Positions 1-8,208 of a stretch of DNA of 53,080 nt are shown here, in pieces. The stretch comes from Treponema sp. GTDB taxonomy: Bacteria > Spirochaetota > Spirochaetia > Treponematales > Treponemataceae. Where the stretch lies: assembly GCA_022640795.1 (NCBI GenBank), contig JALCCK010000011.1, forward strand, positions 1 through 53,080. The letters run 5' to 3'. Position 1 is the first letter of the stretch; every line of letters starts with the position of its first letter. A program made the position numbers and the translations under genes. The notes beneath the pieces were generated by a model. It did no database searches. It was not told where the DNA came from and was given only the letters and a program-made list of their open reading frames with translations.

Positions 1-1937
1 AGCCCCTGTAGATTTTTTGTTTCTATTTTTTCCTGCAGAGTTTTACTGTATTCTGCTATTTCAGCCTCTGTCGGGATTTCATGCGGAATGGTGACAGTTA
101 TTGTTGTTCCTTTTCCCAGTTCAGATTTACAACTTATAGTGCCTCCCATATTCAATACAAGGTTATAGACAATTGCAAGTCCGAGTCCTGTACTCCCTTC
201 ACTTTGTGAAAGAGCATTGTGTTCCCGTGAGAACGGCTCGAACATATGTTTCTGATATTCCTTGCTCATGCCGACACCGTTATCGCTGATGATGTGGGTC
301 ACCATCATTCTTCCTTTTTCATCGTACGAAAATTCATTCTTCCAGGTAACGGTTCCTCCTTCAGGGGTATATTTTACAGCATTATTCAGTATGTTTATGA
401 GAATCTGTTGTACCCGTTCCTCATCTACCTTTATATAACCGCAGGCTCTTGTACAGTGTCGTTCTACAATCAGGGTTATATGTTTTTTTTCGGCACGGCT
501 GCGTATAATAGGTTCGATTTTACCACACGTTCGTCCCGGTTTTGCAATTTTAGGAGTCAGCTCGATATGCCCTTTTTCTATTTTCTGCATATCAAGTATA
601 TCGTTTAACAGGCTGAGCAGATAAACAGAACTGTCCTTGATCTGCTGAAAATAAACGACATCCGTTTGATTCCTTTTTTCTTCAATACCGAAGTCTGAAA
701 GTCCTATGACCGCACCGAGCGGTGTTCTCATGTCATGACTCATGCGTGCAAGAAAATCGGTTTTTACGGCATTTGCTTTTTCAGCTTCTGCCTTTGCCTT
801 GAGCGCTTTTCGTTCTGAATTTTTGAGTGATATATTTGCTGTGTGCAGTTTATAGACCAATAAAAGAAAGAGCATGAGAATTACCGACACAGAACCGATA
901 AGCAGCTGACGATAATACGGTTCAAGAAATTTTTGATGTCGATTAATTATTTCTGCTTTCTGCAGAATGTTGTGCGGTATCCGTATTTTATATTTATCCA
1001 GCACTTCCTGATTAAAAATCAGCATACCGGGACTGGTATATGAATTCACCTGCGTTAAATTTTTCCCATTTAAGATCTGCCCGACGAGCTGTGCTGCCTG
1101 TTCTCCCATATTTTCAGAACTAATCATTTCTCCGCCGAGCAGACCGTTTTTTAAACCTCCGTCGATTTTTGTCCTGAATGCTGGTATCGAAGAATGTCTG
1201 AAGACAAAACGGGCTGACTGCTCAAGCGTATACTGATTGCCGTCCTTGTCATAGAGAAAATTCAGAAACAGCAGGATAGTATGTGTATCCAGTACGGAGA
1301 GCCTGTTTTTTATTTCCGCTGCAGAAAGTTCGGATGTATTGAGATAAGAAAGCCGAAACGGACTGTCTGCAAGTTCTTTTTCAAGCTGCATCCGGTTTCC
1401 GGCAGCAGTATTTGTCATATCCGTAATTGCCAGCAGTTCTGTCGCTCCGGGATAGAGTTTCCGTGCGACGGCAATAGTTTCTGCATAATAATTTTTTTCA
1501 ATTATACCGCTTACGTCTGGTAACAAAGAAGCTTTTTTTGCCTTGTCTTCGTTGTTGACCGCCATGAAGACAATAGGCGCGTTCCCGAAAAGCTTTTTTT
1601 TATACGTGAGTGCAAAATCAAGAGCATTGTCGTCTGCCGCTACAATACATTTATACGAAGCGTAAGATTCCGGAGTTTGCCGGATAGTATAAAGCAGTGT
1701 TTGTTCAGCCTGCTCGTAGGTCACATGCCGGGTATTCATGAATAAATAATTTATTTCCAGAAGCGGATCTACCGATTCCGTGAAACCTTTGATTTCATCA
1801 GGAACCGATGTCCAGTCAAGATTGTATGATGACAGAAATAGAATTTTTTCTACTTTAGGTTGTGCTGAAGCAATACCGGAAGTGAGGATATACAAAAGAA
1901 AGAGAACTGTTTGCAAAAAGCCGAGTTTCTTATTCAT
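1..1937 (-). CDS. Sensor histidine kinase with periplasmic binding-protein-like sensor domain (3' end beyond left edge)
   Basis: The reading frame opens at the ATG complementary to 1935-1937 and stays open to the left edge (645 codons visible). The N-terminus is a signal peptide. Residues about 25-335 resemble the periplasmic ABC-type substrate-binding domains found in front of some kinases. One membrane segment lies at about 345-365. The HisKA H-box reads SHDMRTPLGAV with phospho-acceptor His401. The HATPase domain shows the N-box NNAVKY, DNGVGM, the F-box FEPF and GSTGLGLAI. It should therefore sense a periplasmic ligand and autophosphorylate in the cytoplasm. The visible part ends just after the ATPase domain, so a receiver domain (hybrid kinase) could follow outside the window. 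The partner regulator is not in view. The kinase assignment is firm; the ligand is unknown. Confidence 0.9.
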   Translation of the reverse strand, partial: MNKKLGFLQTVLFLLYILTSGIASAQPKVEKILFLSSYNLDWTSVPDEIKGFTESVDPLLEINYLFMNTRHVTYEQAEQTLLYTIRQTPESYASYKCIVAADDNALDFALTYKKKLFGNAPIVFMAVNNEDKAKKASLLPDVSGIIEKNYYAETIAVARKLYPGATELLAITDMTNTAAGNRMQLEKELADSPFRLSYLNTSELSAAEIKNRLSVLDTHTILLFLNFLYDKDGNQYTLEQSARFVFRHSSIPAFRTKIDGGLKNGLLGGEMISSENMGEQAAQLVGQILNGKNLTQVNSYTSPGMLIFNQEVLDKYKIRIPHNILQKAEIINRHQKFLEPYYRQLLIGSVSVILMLFLLLVYKLHTANISLKNSERKALKAKAEAEKANAVKTDFLARMSHDMRTPLGAVIGLSDFGIEEKRNQTDVVYFQQIKDSSVYLLSLLNDILDMQKIEKGHIELTPKIAKPGRTCGKIEPIIRSRAEKKHITLIVERHCTRACGYIKVDEERVQQILINILNNAVKYTPEGGTVTWKNEFSYDEKGRMMVTHIISDNGVGMSKEYQKHMFEPFSREHNALSQSEGSTGLGLAIVYNLVLNMGGTISCKSELGKGTTITVTIPHEIPTEAEIAEYSKTLQEKIETKNLQG

Positions 1938-2100
1938 GTAACACCCTCACTATCAGGATACCTCATTTTTACCGGTTTTTCAAGGTTGTGATTTTTTTCA
2001 CAGCATTTTATCTACGGGTGACCCGCCGGGAACGTTTGAAATTTATTGAATAAAGATAGTTTCCCCTATACAATAAAATAAATCAAAACACGGTGGTCTT

Positions 2101-4701
2101 ATGAAACGTACGTTACGCAGTCTTCTAGGCAGACAGATTCTTTTTTTTGATGGTGCGACCGGAACCGTCTTGCAGAATTCCGGTCTAAAACCGGGAGAAT
2201 TGCCTGAAACATGGAATATTCTTCATCCTGAGAAAATTATAGAACTTCACTATAACTATCTTAAGGCCGGAGCGAATATAGTCAAAACCAACACTTTCGG
2301 CGCTTATACGACAAAATATCATTTCGGAACAAATGATTCGCTGCCAGAATCCGGTAGCGCCGGTGATCTTGCATCGGTTGTAAAGGCTGCTGTCGTGAAT
2401 GCACGGGAAGCTTGCCGGCGTATTGAGGAAAATCCTCTCTCTCCGTCTGAACTGACAGAGGGACGAAAAGCGGCTTTGATTCCGCAGGGGCAGAACCCGG
2501 GAAATCGTCCTCATTTTGTTGCCCTTGATATAGGCCCTTCAGGAAAACTTTTAAAACCGATGGGTGATCTTGATTTTGAAAAGGCGGTGGAACTTTTTAA
2601 GACAACTATCCGTTTGGGGGTCGCGGAAGGTGTGGACGCAGTACTTATTGAAACAATGAATGACTGTTATGAAGCAAAAGCTGCTGTTCTTGCTGCAAAA
2701 GAAATAAAGGACGAATTTATAGAAGCTGCCCGGCAGAAGGGCGATCCGAATCTGGAATTGCTTTATTCCGATATTCCTATTTTCTGTACGACAGTATATG
2801 ACGAGAACGGACAGTTACTGACCGGGGCAGATCCTGAAACAATGACTGCAATTCTTGAGAGTCTCGGAGTTGACGCTTTTGGTATGAATTGCGGACTGGG
2901 ACCGATACAGATGGAACCGCTTGTTTCCCGTCTGACTTCGGCTGCGAGTATTCCTGTTATTGTGAATCCGAATGCAGGACTACCGCGGCGTGAAAACGGC
3001 AGAACTATTTACGATGTGGATGCGTTCGAATTTGCCAGGGTAATGGAAAAGATTGTAACCGACGGCGCCTGTCTGGTTGGTGGTTGCTGCGGTACTGATC
3101 CAGAGTTTATTTGCCGGGTAGTTAACGCCTGCCAGAAATATAAAGTCGATCCCGTTCAGCAGAAAAATGATACAATCGTTTCTTCGTATACACATTCTGT
3201 AAAAATAGGAGGGGATGCCGTCCCGGTGCTCATCGGAGAACGAATAAATCCTACCGGCAAGAAAAAGTTCAAACAGGCACTTCGCGACGGAAATATCCCG
3301 TATATTATCCAGCAGGGCATAGATCAGGAATCCTGCGGTGCCGTCATTCTGGACGTCAATGTCGGGCTCCCTGAGATAGATGAAAAAGAAATGATGATTT
3401 CAGTCGTAACGGAACTGCAGGGGATTACGGACCTGCCGCTGCAGATCGACACGTCAAGCTCCGACGTTATGGAGGCAGCTCTGCGTCGTTATAACGGAAA
3501 AGCGCTGATAAATTCGGTGAATGGCAAACAGGAGTCCATGAAGGCTGTCTTTCCGCTGGTAAAAAAATATGGAGGTGTTGTTGTAGCGCTTACGCTTGAT
3601 GAACACGGAATTCCAGATTCAGTTGACGGACGGATTAGTATTGTAAAGAAAATCTATCAAACTGCTGCTGATTATGGAATAAACAGAAAAAATATACTTA
3701 TAGATCCGCTTGCCATGGCGGTCAGTGCAGATAGTGGAGCTCCTTCTGTTACACTTGAGACGGTAAGGGCTGTCCATGAGCTCGGAGGCAGTACGATTCT
3801 AGGCGTGTCAAATGTATCGTTCGGATTACCGTCACGGGATCTTGCAAACGGTGTTTTTTTTACTATGGCCATGCAGTGCGGATTAAGTGCAGCCATCATA
3901 AATCCGAAGTCAGAGGAGATGAAAAAGGCTTTTTACGGTTTTTGTTTGCTGCGGGGTAAAGATCCCCAATGTTTGAATTATATAGATTTTACCCGGAATT
4001 TTTCAATGCAGCAGGATATTCAGAATATAAAACCTTCCGTTTCCTCTGCAACACAGCGTGAAGATACTCCAGTGGAAAATGATCCCCTGACGCTGCAATA
4101 TGCTGTTATTCATGGTCTGAAAGAAAATGCAGCTCTTTATGCTAAGGAACTTCTGAATTCTCTTGATTCACTCGAAATTATCAATACACAGCTTGTTCCC
4201 GCACTTGACAGTGTTGGAAAACAGTTTGAAACAAAAAAAATATTTCTTCCACAGCTTTTAATGAGTGCCGAGGCTGCTAAAAGTGCTTTCAGTGTAATAA
4301 AGGATTCTCTTGCAGCGACCGGAAGGTCTGGAAAGAGTCGTGGCAAAATTGTTCTTGCTACGGTAAAAGGCGATATACATGATATTGGGAAAAATATAGT
4401 GAAAGTGCTTCTTGAGAATTATGACTTTACCGTACTTGATCTCGGTAAGGATGTCAGTCCCGAACTAATCGTTGATACGTGTATACGGGAACATGTTCCT
4501 CTTGTTGGCCTGAGCGCTCTTATGACAACGACCGTACCTTCCATGGAAAAGACAATAAAACTTTTACGGAAAAAAGCTCCATGGGCTAAAGTTTGTGTCG
4601 GCGGTGCAGTTATGACAAAAGAATATGCTGATATGATTGGTGCGGATTTTTATGGGAAGGACGCTATGGAAGCAGTGAAATTTGCAAGAAGTATTATGTA
4701 G
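2101..4701 (+). CDS. metH: Cobalamin-dependent methionine synthase, short form without the reactivation domain
   Basis: MetH transfers a methyl group from methyltetrahydrofolate via cobalamin to homocysteine. Domains in order: homocysteine-binding barrel (about 1-340) with zinc cysteines in GMNCG (Cys264) and GGCCG (Cys329/330); pterin-binding barrel (about 365-630; GERINPTG, then QIDTSS); helical cap (about 665-740); B12-binding domain with DIHDIG, lower cobalt ligand His760. At 866 aa it ends after the B12 domain. The C-terminal AdoMet-binding reactivation domain of the roughly 1230-aa E. coli enzyme is absent, as in some short bacterial MetH proteins. A purine-rich GGTGG lies upstream of the ATG. 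A possible promoter is TTGAAT with TATACA near 2051-2077. It is transcribed alone and ends at a strong terminator. I see no cobalamin riboswitch in the 160-base leader. Confidence 0.95.
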   Translation: MKRTLRSLLGRQILFFDGATGTVLQNSGLKPGELPETWNILHPEKIIELHYNYLKAGANIVKTNTFGAYTTKYHFGTNDSLPESGSAGDLASVVKAAVVNAREACRRIEENPLSPSELTEGRKAALIPQGQNPGNRPHFVALDIGPSGKLLKPMGDLDFEKAVELFKTTIRLGVAEGVDAVLIETMNDCYEAKAAVLAAKEIKDEFIEAARQKGDPNLELLYSDIPIFCTTVYDENGQLLTGADPETMTAILESLGVDAFGMNCGLGPIQMEPLVSRLTSAASIPVIVNPNAGLPRRENGRTIYDVDAFEFARVMEKIVTDGACLVGGCCGTDPEFICRVVNACQKYKVDPVQQKNDTIVSSYTHSVKIGGDAVPVLIGERINPTGKKKFKQALRDGNIPYIIQQGIDQESCGAVILDVNVGLPEIDEKEMMISVVTELQGITDLPLQIDTSSSDVMEAALRRYNGKALINSVNGKQESMKAVFPLVKKYGGVVVALTLDEHGIPDSVDGRISIVKKIYQTAADYGINRKNILIDPLAMAVSADSGAPSVTLETVRAVHELGGSTILGVSNVSFGLPSRDLANGVFFTMAMQCGLSAAIINPKSEEMKKAFYGFCLLRGKDPQCLNYIDFTRNFSMQQDIQNIKPSVSSATQREDTPVENDPLTLQYAVIHGLKENAALYAKELLNSLDSLEIINTQLVPALDSVGKQFETKKIFLPQLLMSAEAAKSAFSVIKDSLAATGRSGKSRGKIVLATVKGDIHDIGKNIVKVLLENYDFTVLDLGKDVSPELIVDTCIREHVPLVGLSALMTTTVPSMEKTIKLLRKKAPWAKVCVGGAVMTKEYADMIGADFYGKDAMEAVKFARSIM

Positions 4702-4710
4702 AAACAAAAA

Positions 4711-4735
4711 AGGCTGCCAGTCCGGCAGCCCTTTT
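4711..4735. terminator. Bidirectional intrinsic terminator between metH and hsp20
   Basis: GGCTGCC (4712-4718) pairs with GGCAGCC (4724-4730) around a 5-base loop. An A-run precedes the stem and a T-run follows it, so it can end metH on the + strand and the small heat shock gene on the - strand. Confidence 0.85.
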
Positions 4736-4768
4736 TGTTCCTACAAGAGAATCATACGGGTACGTAAA

Positions 4769-5203
4769 TTAGGCAGCTTCTATCGCAATGCGTTTGGGAG
4801 TTGCAATTGCTTTGTGTGGCAACTTGACGGTCAGAACGCCATTTTTGAAACTGGCGGCTACTTTTTCTCCATTTACATCGTCCGGAAGGGTAAACCGTCT
4901 GCTGAACTCACTGATTCTGCGTTCACGAATAAGCCATGATCCTTCATCTTTTTCAGCTTTCTTGTCGGATTTTTCTTCTTTCTTTTCTTCTACTTTAGAA
5001 GAAATTGTCAGGACATTATGATCCAATTCAAGATTTACATCTTTTTCAGTTCGTCCTGGTAAATCCATTTCAAGTGTATAGCCGTCTTTGTTTTCCCTGA
5101 CATCCACACGCGGAACATTATACGAACCGTTATACGTGTAATCCGGTAATACATCAGAGAGTGCCCTGTTCATTAAAGAATCAAAAAGTGATAATTCGTT
5201 CAT
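4769..5203 (-). CDS. Small heat shock protein, Hsp20/alpha-crystallin family
   Basis: A 144-aa ATP-independent holdase chaperone of the cytoplasm. The alpha-crystallin domain spans about residues 30-130: it opens with VPRVDVRENKDGY and MDLPG and closes with the typical FKNGVLTVKLPH. A charged KKEEKSDKKAEKDEGS insertion sits in the middle of the domain. The start is set at the ATG 5203 because GGAGGT lies 7 bases upstream; an in-frame ATG at 5236 has no ribosome site and would add 11 residues. It is monocistronic and converges on metH through the shared terminator. A short palindrome upstream may be its operator. No CIRCE element is present. Confidence 0.93.
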   Translation of the reverse strand: MNELSLFDSLMNRALSDVLPDYTYNGSYNVPRVDVRENKDGYTLEMDLPGRTEKDVNLELDHNVLTISSKVEEKKEEKSDKKAEKDEGSWLIRERRISEFSRRFTLPDDVNGEKVAASFKNGVLTVKLPHKAIATPKRIAIEAA

Positions 5204-5257
5204 ACTTCTACCTCCGTGGTAAATTATTGTTATCAATAAATACGGATTTCTATTGAG

Positions 5258-5270
5258 ATCCGTTTCGGAT
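5258..5270 (-). promoter_or_regulatory. Possible operator/promoter of the Hsp20 gene
   Basis: ATCCG-TTT-CGGAT is a perfect palindrome (arms 5258-5262 and 5266-5270). On the - strand it follows directly after a TTGAAA that could be a -35 box, so it would sit between -35 and -10. A third half-site CGGAT lies at 5243-5247. The -10 (ATAGAA, 17 bases from TTGAAA) is weak. The motif is visible; its role is inferred. Confidence 0.35.
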
Positions 5271-5709
5271 TTTCAACGTACTTTGAACTTTGTGATTCTC
5301 TATACGTTCATCCGATATACACTTAATGTATTAGCATATTTCGTGCCAATTTTTTTGCACAAGACAACTGATTGGATTTCTTTTACTACTTATGTATTTA
5401 CCATTTTTTATGGATAAATTTTTCGTACTACTTTTAATATAATTATTTACTATATAAATAGTTATAGTGCCATAAATACTGTGGTAAAGCAGATTACAGA
5501 CTATTAAAATAGATAAGCTCAATATGTATATTTTAAATAGGCTGTACAATAAAGAGATCCGGACAACAAATTTTTTCTGCTGCTGGCTTTTTTGTAGCGA
5601 ATTGCAACAAATAGAGTCATAATGATGCTATCATATGTGTCATTATGACTCTATTTGTCGCTTTTTTAATTGTCAAGGAGGAACTCCGCATACGTTTCTA
5701 AATGAACTG
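5271..5709. other. AT-rich intergenic region without a convincing gene
   Basis: About 440 bases separate the Hsp20 promoter from the end of the TauE-like gene. The 5290-5560 part is very AT-rich. A 72-codon - strand frame (5331-5549) starts only at TTG, lacks a ribosome site and has low-complexity composition; I do not accept it. The only strong structure is the inverted repeat at 5607-5658. An AAGGAGG at about 5675-5681 on the + strand has no start codon at usable distance. Confidence 0.6.
5607..5658. repeat. Perfect 19-bp inverted repeat with T-run on the + strand
   Basis: ACAAATAGAGTCATAATGA (5607-5625) is the exact reverse complement of 5640-5658, with a 14-base loop. A GCT followed by six T's comes directly after it on the + strand (5661-5667), and AGCGA (5596-5600) could extend the stem across a 6-base bulge. 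As an RNA hairpin it would be a + strand terminator, yet no + strand gene precedes it. It lies downstream of the last gene of the - strand sulfoquinovose operon, where the - strand lacks a T-run. It could end a small + RNA, stabilise the operon 3' end, or be a mobile-element remnant. Confidence 0.6.
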
Positions 5710-6507
5710 TTATTTATAAAGCATAACTATTCCAGTAAAAAAAAGAACGGTAAAGATCAGTATTGAAAAGAGTCTTGTGTTTATCTTTTTGTGAATTTTT
5801 TCACCGAGATAAATTCCGATGAGGAGAAAAGGTACAAAGACCGCCGTAATTTTGATATTTTGCGGAGTGAATGAATGGTCTGCAATATATCCTGCGATGA
5901 TGATCGTATTCAGTGTTGACCACAGAAGGCACATCGTGGCACGGAAATGGCCTTTGTCAGGAATCATCTTACTCGAATATAAAACGGCTAAGGGACCGCC
6001 AGAAGAAAACATCCCATGTACTATTCCGCCGACGACAAGAAGTACGTAATAACCGAAGGCAGGTGTTCGTACCTTCTGCTGGTGTTGTGATCTGGCGGAA
6101 AACATTCCGCCAGAATTTTGTTTTATCTCACGGTTTCTTTTTTGAGGGTGGTGAATAAAAAGTTGTATCAACTGCCATACGGAAACAATACAGATAAATA
6201 CTGCCAGAACTTTTTTTAGATTTGCAACGTCGAAAGTACGGAACAGATACATACCGACCGGCAGTCCGGCGAGCATACATGCAAGAATAATAGCGTACTG
6301 CTTGATTTCAATTTCATTCCACTTGGTAATCGCAAAATACAGCGCCAGCAGCCATGCAATAACCGTCAGCGAAATTACACCTGTTTTCATTCCGAGTAAA
6401 CTCGTAACAAATGGTAATGCCAGTACCGTACAGCCGAATCCTGTTACAGCTTCAAGTGTGTGGGTGATCAGAACGACGATGCATGACAGCAAAAGCGCTG
6501 TACTCAT
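5710..6507 (-). CDS. TauE/SafE-family sulfonate exporter, probable isethionate exporter
   Basis: A 265-aa polytopic membrane protein with about eight hydrophobic segments and the family's glycine-rich repeats (TLEAVTGFG near the N-terminus, GGIVHGMFSSGGP near 160-172). TauE/SafE (DUF81) proteins export sulfite, sulfoacetate or other organosulfonates. Its ATG overlaps the stop of the upstream iron alcohol dehydrogenase by four bases, indicating translational coupling. As last gene of an operon whose predicted end product is isethionate, export of isethionate is the natural reading. Family membership is firm; the substrate is inferred from context. Confidence 0.85.
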   Translation of the reverse strand: MSTALLLSCIVVLITHTLEAVTGFGCTVLALPFVTSLLGMKTGVISLTVIAWLLALYFAITKWNEIEIKQYAIILACMLAGLPVGMYLFRTFDVANLKKVLAVFICIVSVWQLIQLFIHHPQKRNREIKQNSGGMFSARSQHQQKVRTPAFGYYVLLVVGGIVHGMFSSGGPLAVLYSSKMIPDKGHFRATMCLLWSTLNTIIIAGYIADHSFTPQNIKITAVFVPFLLIGIYLGEKIHKKINTRLFSILIFTVLFFTGIVMLYK

Positions 6508-7685
6508 AGCTTCTCCTTGAGAATCTGATGCAGCGAAGTGGTATCTAACGGCGGCAGCTGGTTATGCATTTTAGGATCAGAGAATGCCCGGGAAAAATTC
6601 TTATCCAACGCTTCTTCCGTCATCTGGATATTTAAATCGCTGAATTTTTGTGGAATATTCATGTTATGTATGAGGTCCGTAATCGTATGGAATAGTCTTT
6701 CCGTCAGTTCTCTTTCGGTATTGATTTCCGGTGTAAAATGTTTTTGTATTTGAGCCAGGCAGTGTACGGTGTCTTTGTTACGAATCGACCAGTTATATAT
6801 TTCCGGCAGGGTAAAGGCACATGCAGTCCCGTGCGGTATGTGATAGTCTTCGGATAATACGAATGAAAGTGCATGACCGCTCGCTGTTCCGGTAATTGAA
6901 AAGGCAATTCCCGCCATACACGAAGCGGCAAGCATTTTTTTCTGTAAAGGCCGGCGGTCCTTTTTGTTTTCAGTTATTGCGGCGTATAATTCCGGCAGAG
7001 TTTCCAAAACTGCAATTGCTGCATCTATCGCCGCTGTCCGGGTTATCGGTGTTGAATTCTTGTTCCATATTGATTCTAATGCGTGATCAAGTGCATCCAG
7101 ACCGGTAGAAGCGCATAAAGATGGCGGTATTGAATCTATAAAAGATCCGCACAGTAATGCGGCGTCAGCTTGCATGAGTGGGGACCCCAGCGTGAATTTT
7201 CTGCCTTTCGCGGAAGAATAAACACCAACCTTGGTTACTTCGGAACCGGTTCCTGCCGTTGTTGGAATAAGCAGCAGCGGAAGTCCTTTTTTCTCTATTT
7301 TATATCTGGGTGAATTACCAAGATATCCCTCAATATCACCACCATTGCCTGCAAGCATCGCAAGTGCTTTTGCAGAATCCATAACACTGCCGCCCCCGAT
7401 AGCAAAGACGACGTCAATATCTTTGAAACGTTTATCAGTAAACATTGTTTGTATATCTGTTGTATGCGGATTCGGTTGTACCTGGTTGAAGATTTCTATT
7501 GCCGCAAGTTGTTCAAGTTCCGAAATAAGGTGATCACGTTTTGGAATCGGTGCGTTATCACAGACCAATGCTATTTTGGGATTACGGGGAGAGCCTGACA
7601 GGTACCGTAAAATCTTAAGTAATTCTGAGGCTTTTATATCATCCATTTGTAATAGATGTACTGTTGAAAGAAGACTGCTGATCAT
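6504..7685 (-). CDS. sqwF: Iron-containing alcohol dehydrogenase, probable sulfoacetaldehyde reductase
   Basis: A 393-aa group III alcohol dehydrogenase. The dinucleotide-binding part carries GGGSVMDSAKA (about 97-107) and TTAGTGSEVT (142-151). All four metal ligands are present: Asp197 and His201 (DALDH), His271 (SGHAL) and His285 (IPHG). Enzymes of this family include the sulfoacetaldehyde reductase SarD, and I recall SqwF of the sulfo-transketolase pathway as the same kind of enzyme. It would reduce sulfoacetaldehyde to isethionate with NADH, balancing redox in an anaerobe. It overlaps both neighbours by four bases (RpiB-like upstream, TauE-like downstream). The enzyme class is certain; the substrate and the symbol rest on operon context. 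Confidence 0.85.
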   Translation of the reverse strand: MISSLLSTVHLLQMDDIKASELLKILRYLSGSPRNPKIALVCDNAPIPKRDHLISELEQLAAIEIFNQVQPNPHTTDIQTMFTDKRFKDIDVVFAIGGGSVMDSAKALAMLAGNGGDIEGYLGNSPRYKIEKKGLPLLLIPTTAGTGSEVTKVGVYSSAKGRKFTLGSPLMQADAALLCGSFIDSIPPSLCASTGLDALDHALESIWNKNSTPITRTAAIDAAIAVLETLPELYAAITENKKDRRPLQKKMLAASCMAGIAFSITGTASGHALSFVLSEDYHIPHGTACAFTLPEIYNWSIRNKDTVHCLAQIQKHFTPEINTERELTERLFHTITDLIHNMNIPQKFSDLNIQMTEEALDKNFSRAFSDPKMHNQLPPLDTTSLHQILKEKL

Positions 7686-8152
7686 TTAAAATTCTCCTGC
7701 TCTATTAGTTTCACCTGATTGAACCCATTGGTAAGAAAATCTTTTTTGAATTCCATTTTTTGGGTGAATTTCATGGCAAGCCATGCATCTACTATTTCGC
7801 ATCCATGAAACGGAGCCGTTATCCATCCTCCGAGCGTGATAATATTTGCATTATTGATAATTTTAGCGCGTTCTCCACTGAAAATATCATCGACAACACA
7901 GGCATAAATTCCTTTGAATTTATTTGCAACGATTGCCATTCCCTGTCCCGTACCACAGACGAGAATTCCCTTTTCTGCCTTTCCTTCCTGAACGGCCTTT
8001 GCAACTTTTGGGGCCTGGATAAAATATGGCTGAGGTTTGTCTGCGGATTCAATTCCAAAATCGAGTATGTCTATTCCTTTTTCCTTAAGGTGCTTCGTAA
8101 TTTCTGCTTTAAGAGGGAATCCTGAAAGATCTGATGCAATAGCTATTGTCAT
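7682..8152 (-). CDS. sqwI: RpiB/LacAB-family isomerase, probable 4-deoxy-4-sulfoerythrose isomerase
   Basis: A 156-aa RpiB-fold aldose-ketose isomerase. The active-site Cys66 lies in CGTGQGMAI, and the NNANIITLGG segment is typical. Compared with E. coli RpiB as I recall it, the phosphate-binding His of GCDHVGF is Leu here (ASDLSGF), the ring-opening His of RQHND is Ile (KIINN), and the C-terminal phosphate-binding Arg pair aligns with Met and Lys. This argues for a substrate that is neither phosphorylated nor cyclic. 4-Deoxy-4-sulfoerythrose fits: it has a sulfonate instead of phosphate and no 4-OH to close a furanose ring. It sits between the transketolase and the reductase genes and overlaps the latter by four bases. 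A 7-bp inverted repeat (8165-8185) lies in the gap upstream. Confidence 0.82.
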   Translation of the reverse strand: MTIAIASDLSGFPLKAEITKHLKEKGIDILDFGIESADKPQPYFIQAPKVAKAVQEGKAEKGILVCGTGQGMAIVANKFKGIYACVVDDIFSGERAKIINNANIITLGGWITAPFHGCEIVDAWLAMKFTQKMEFKKDFLTNGFNQVKLIEQENFK

Positions 8153-8208
8153 TTTTTTACTCCTTGTAATTAGTGCAAAATTACACTGCTTAGTTTCGTT
8201 CTGAAAAT

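Noticed and set aside
1940..2100. Cobalamin riboswitch ahead of metH
   Set aside because: Only 160 bases, with no B12-box-like conserved core; small hairpins only.
5331..5549. 72-codon - strand open frame in the AT-rich gap
   Set aside because: TTG start only, no ribosome-binding site, low-complexity AT-driven composition and no recognisable family.
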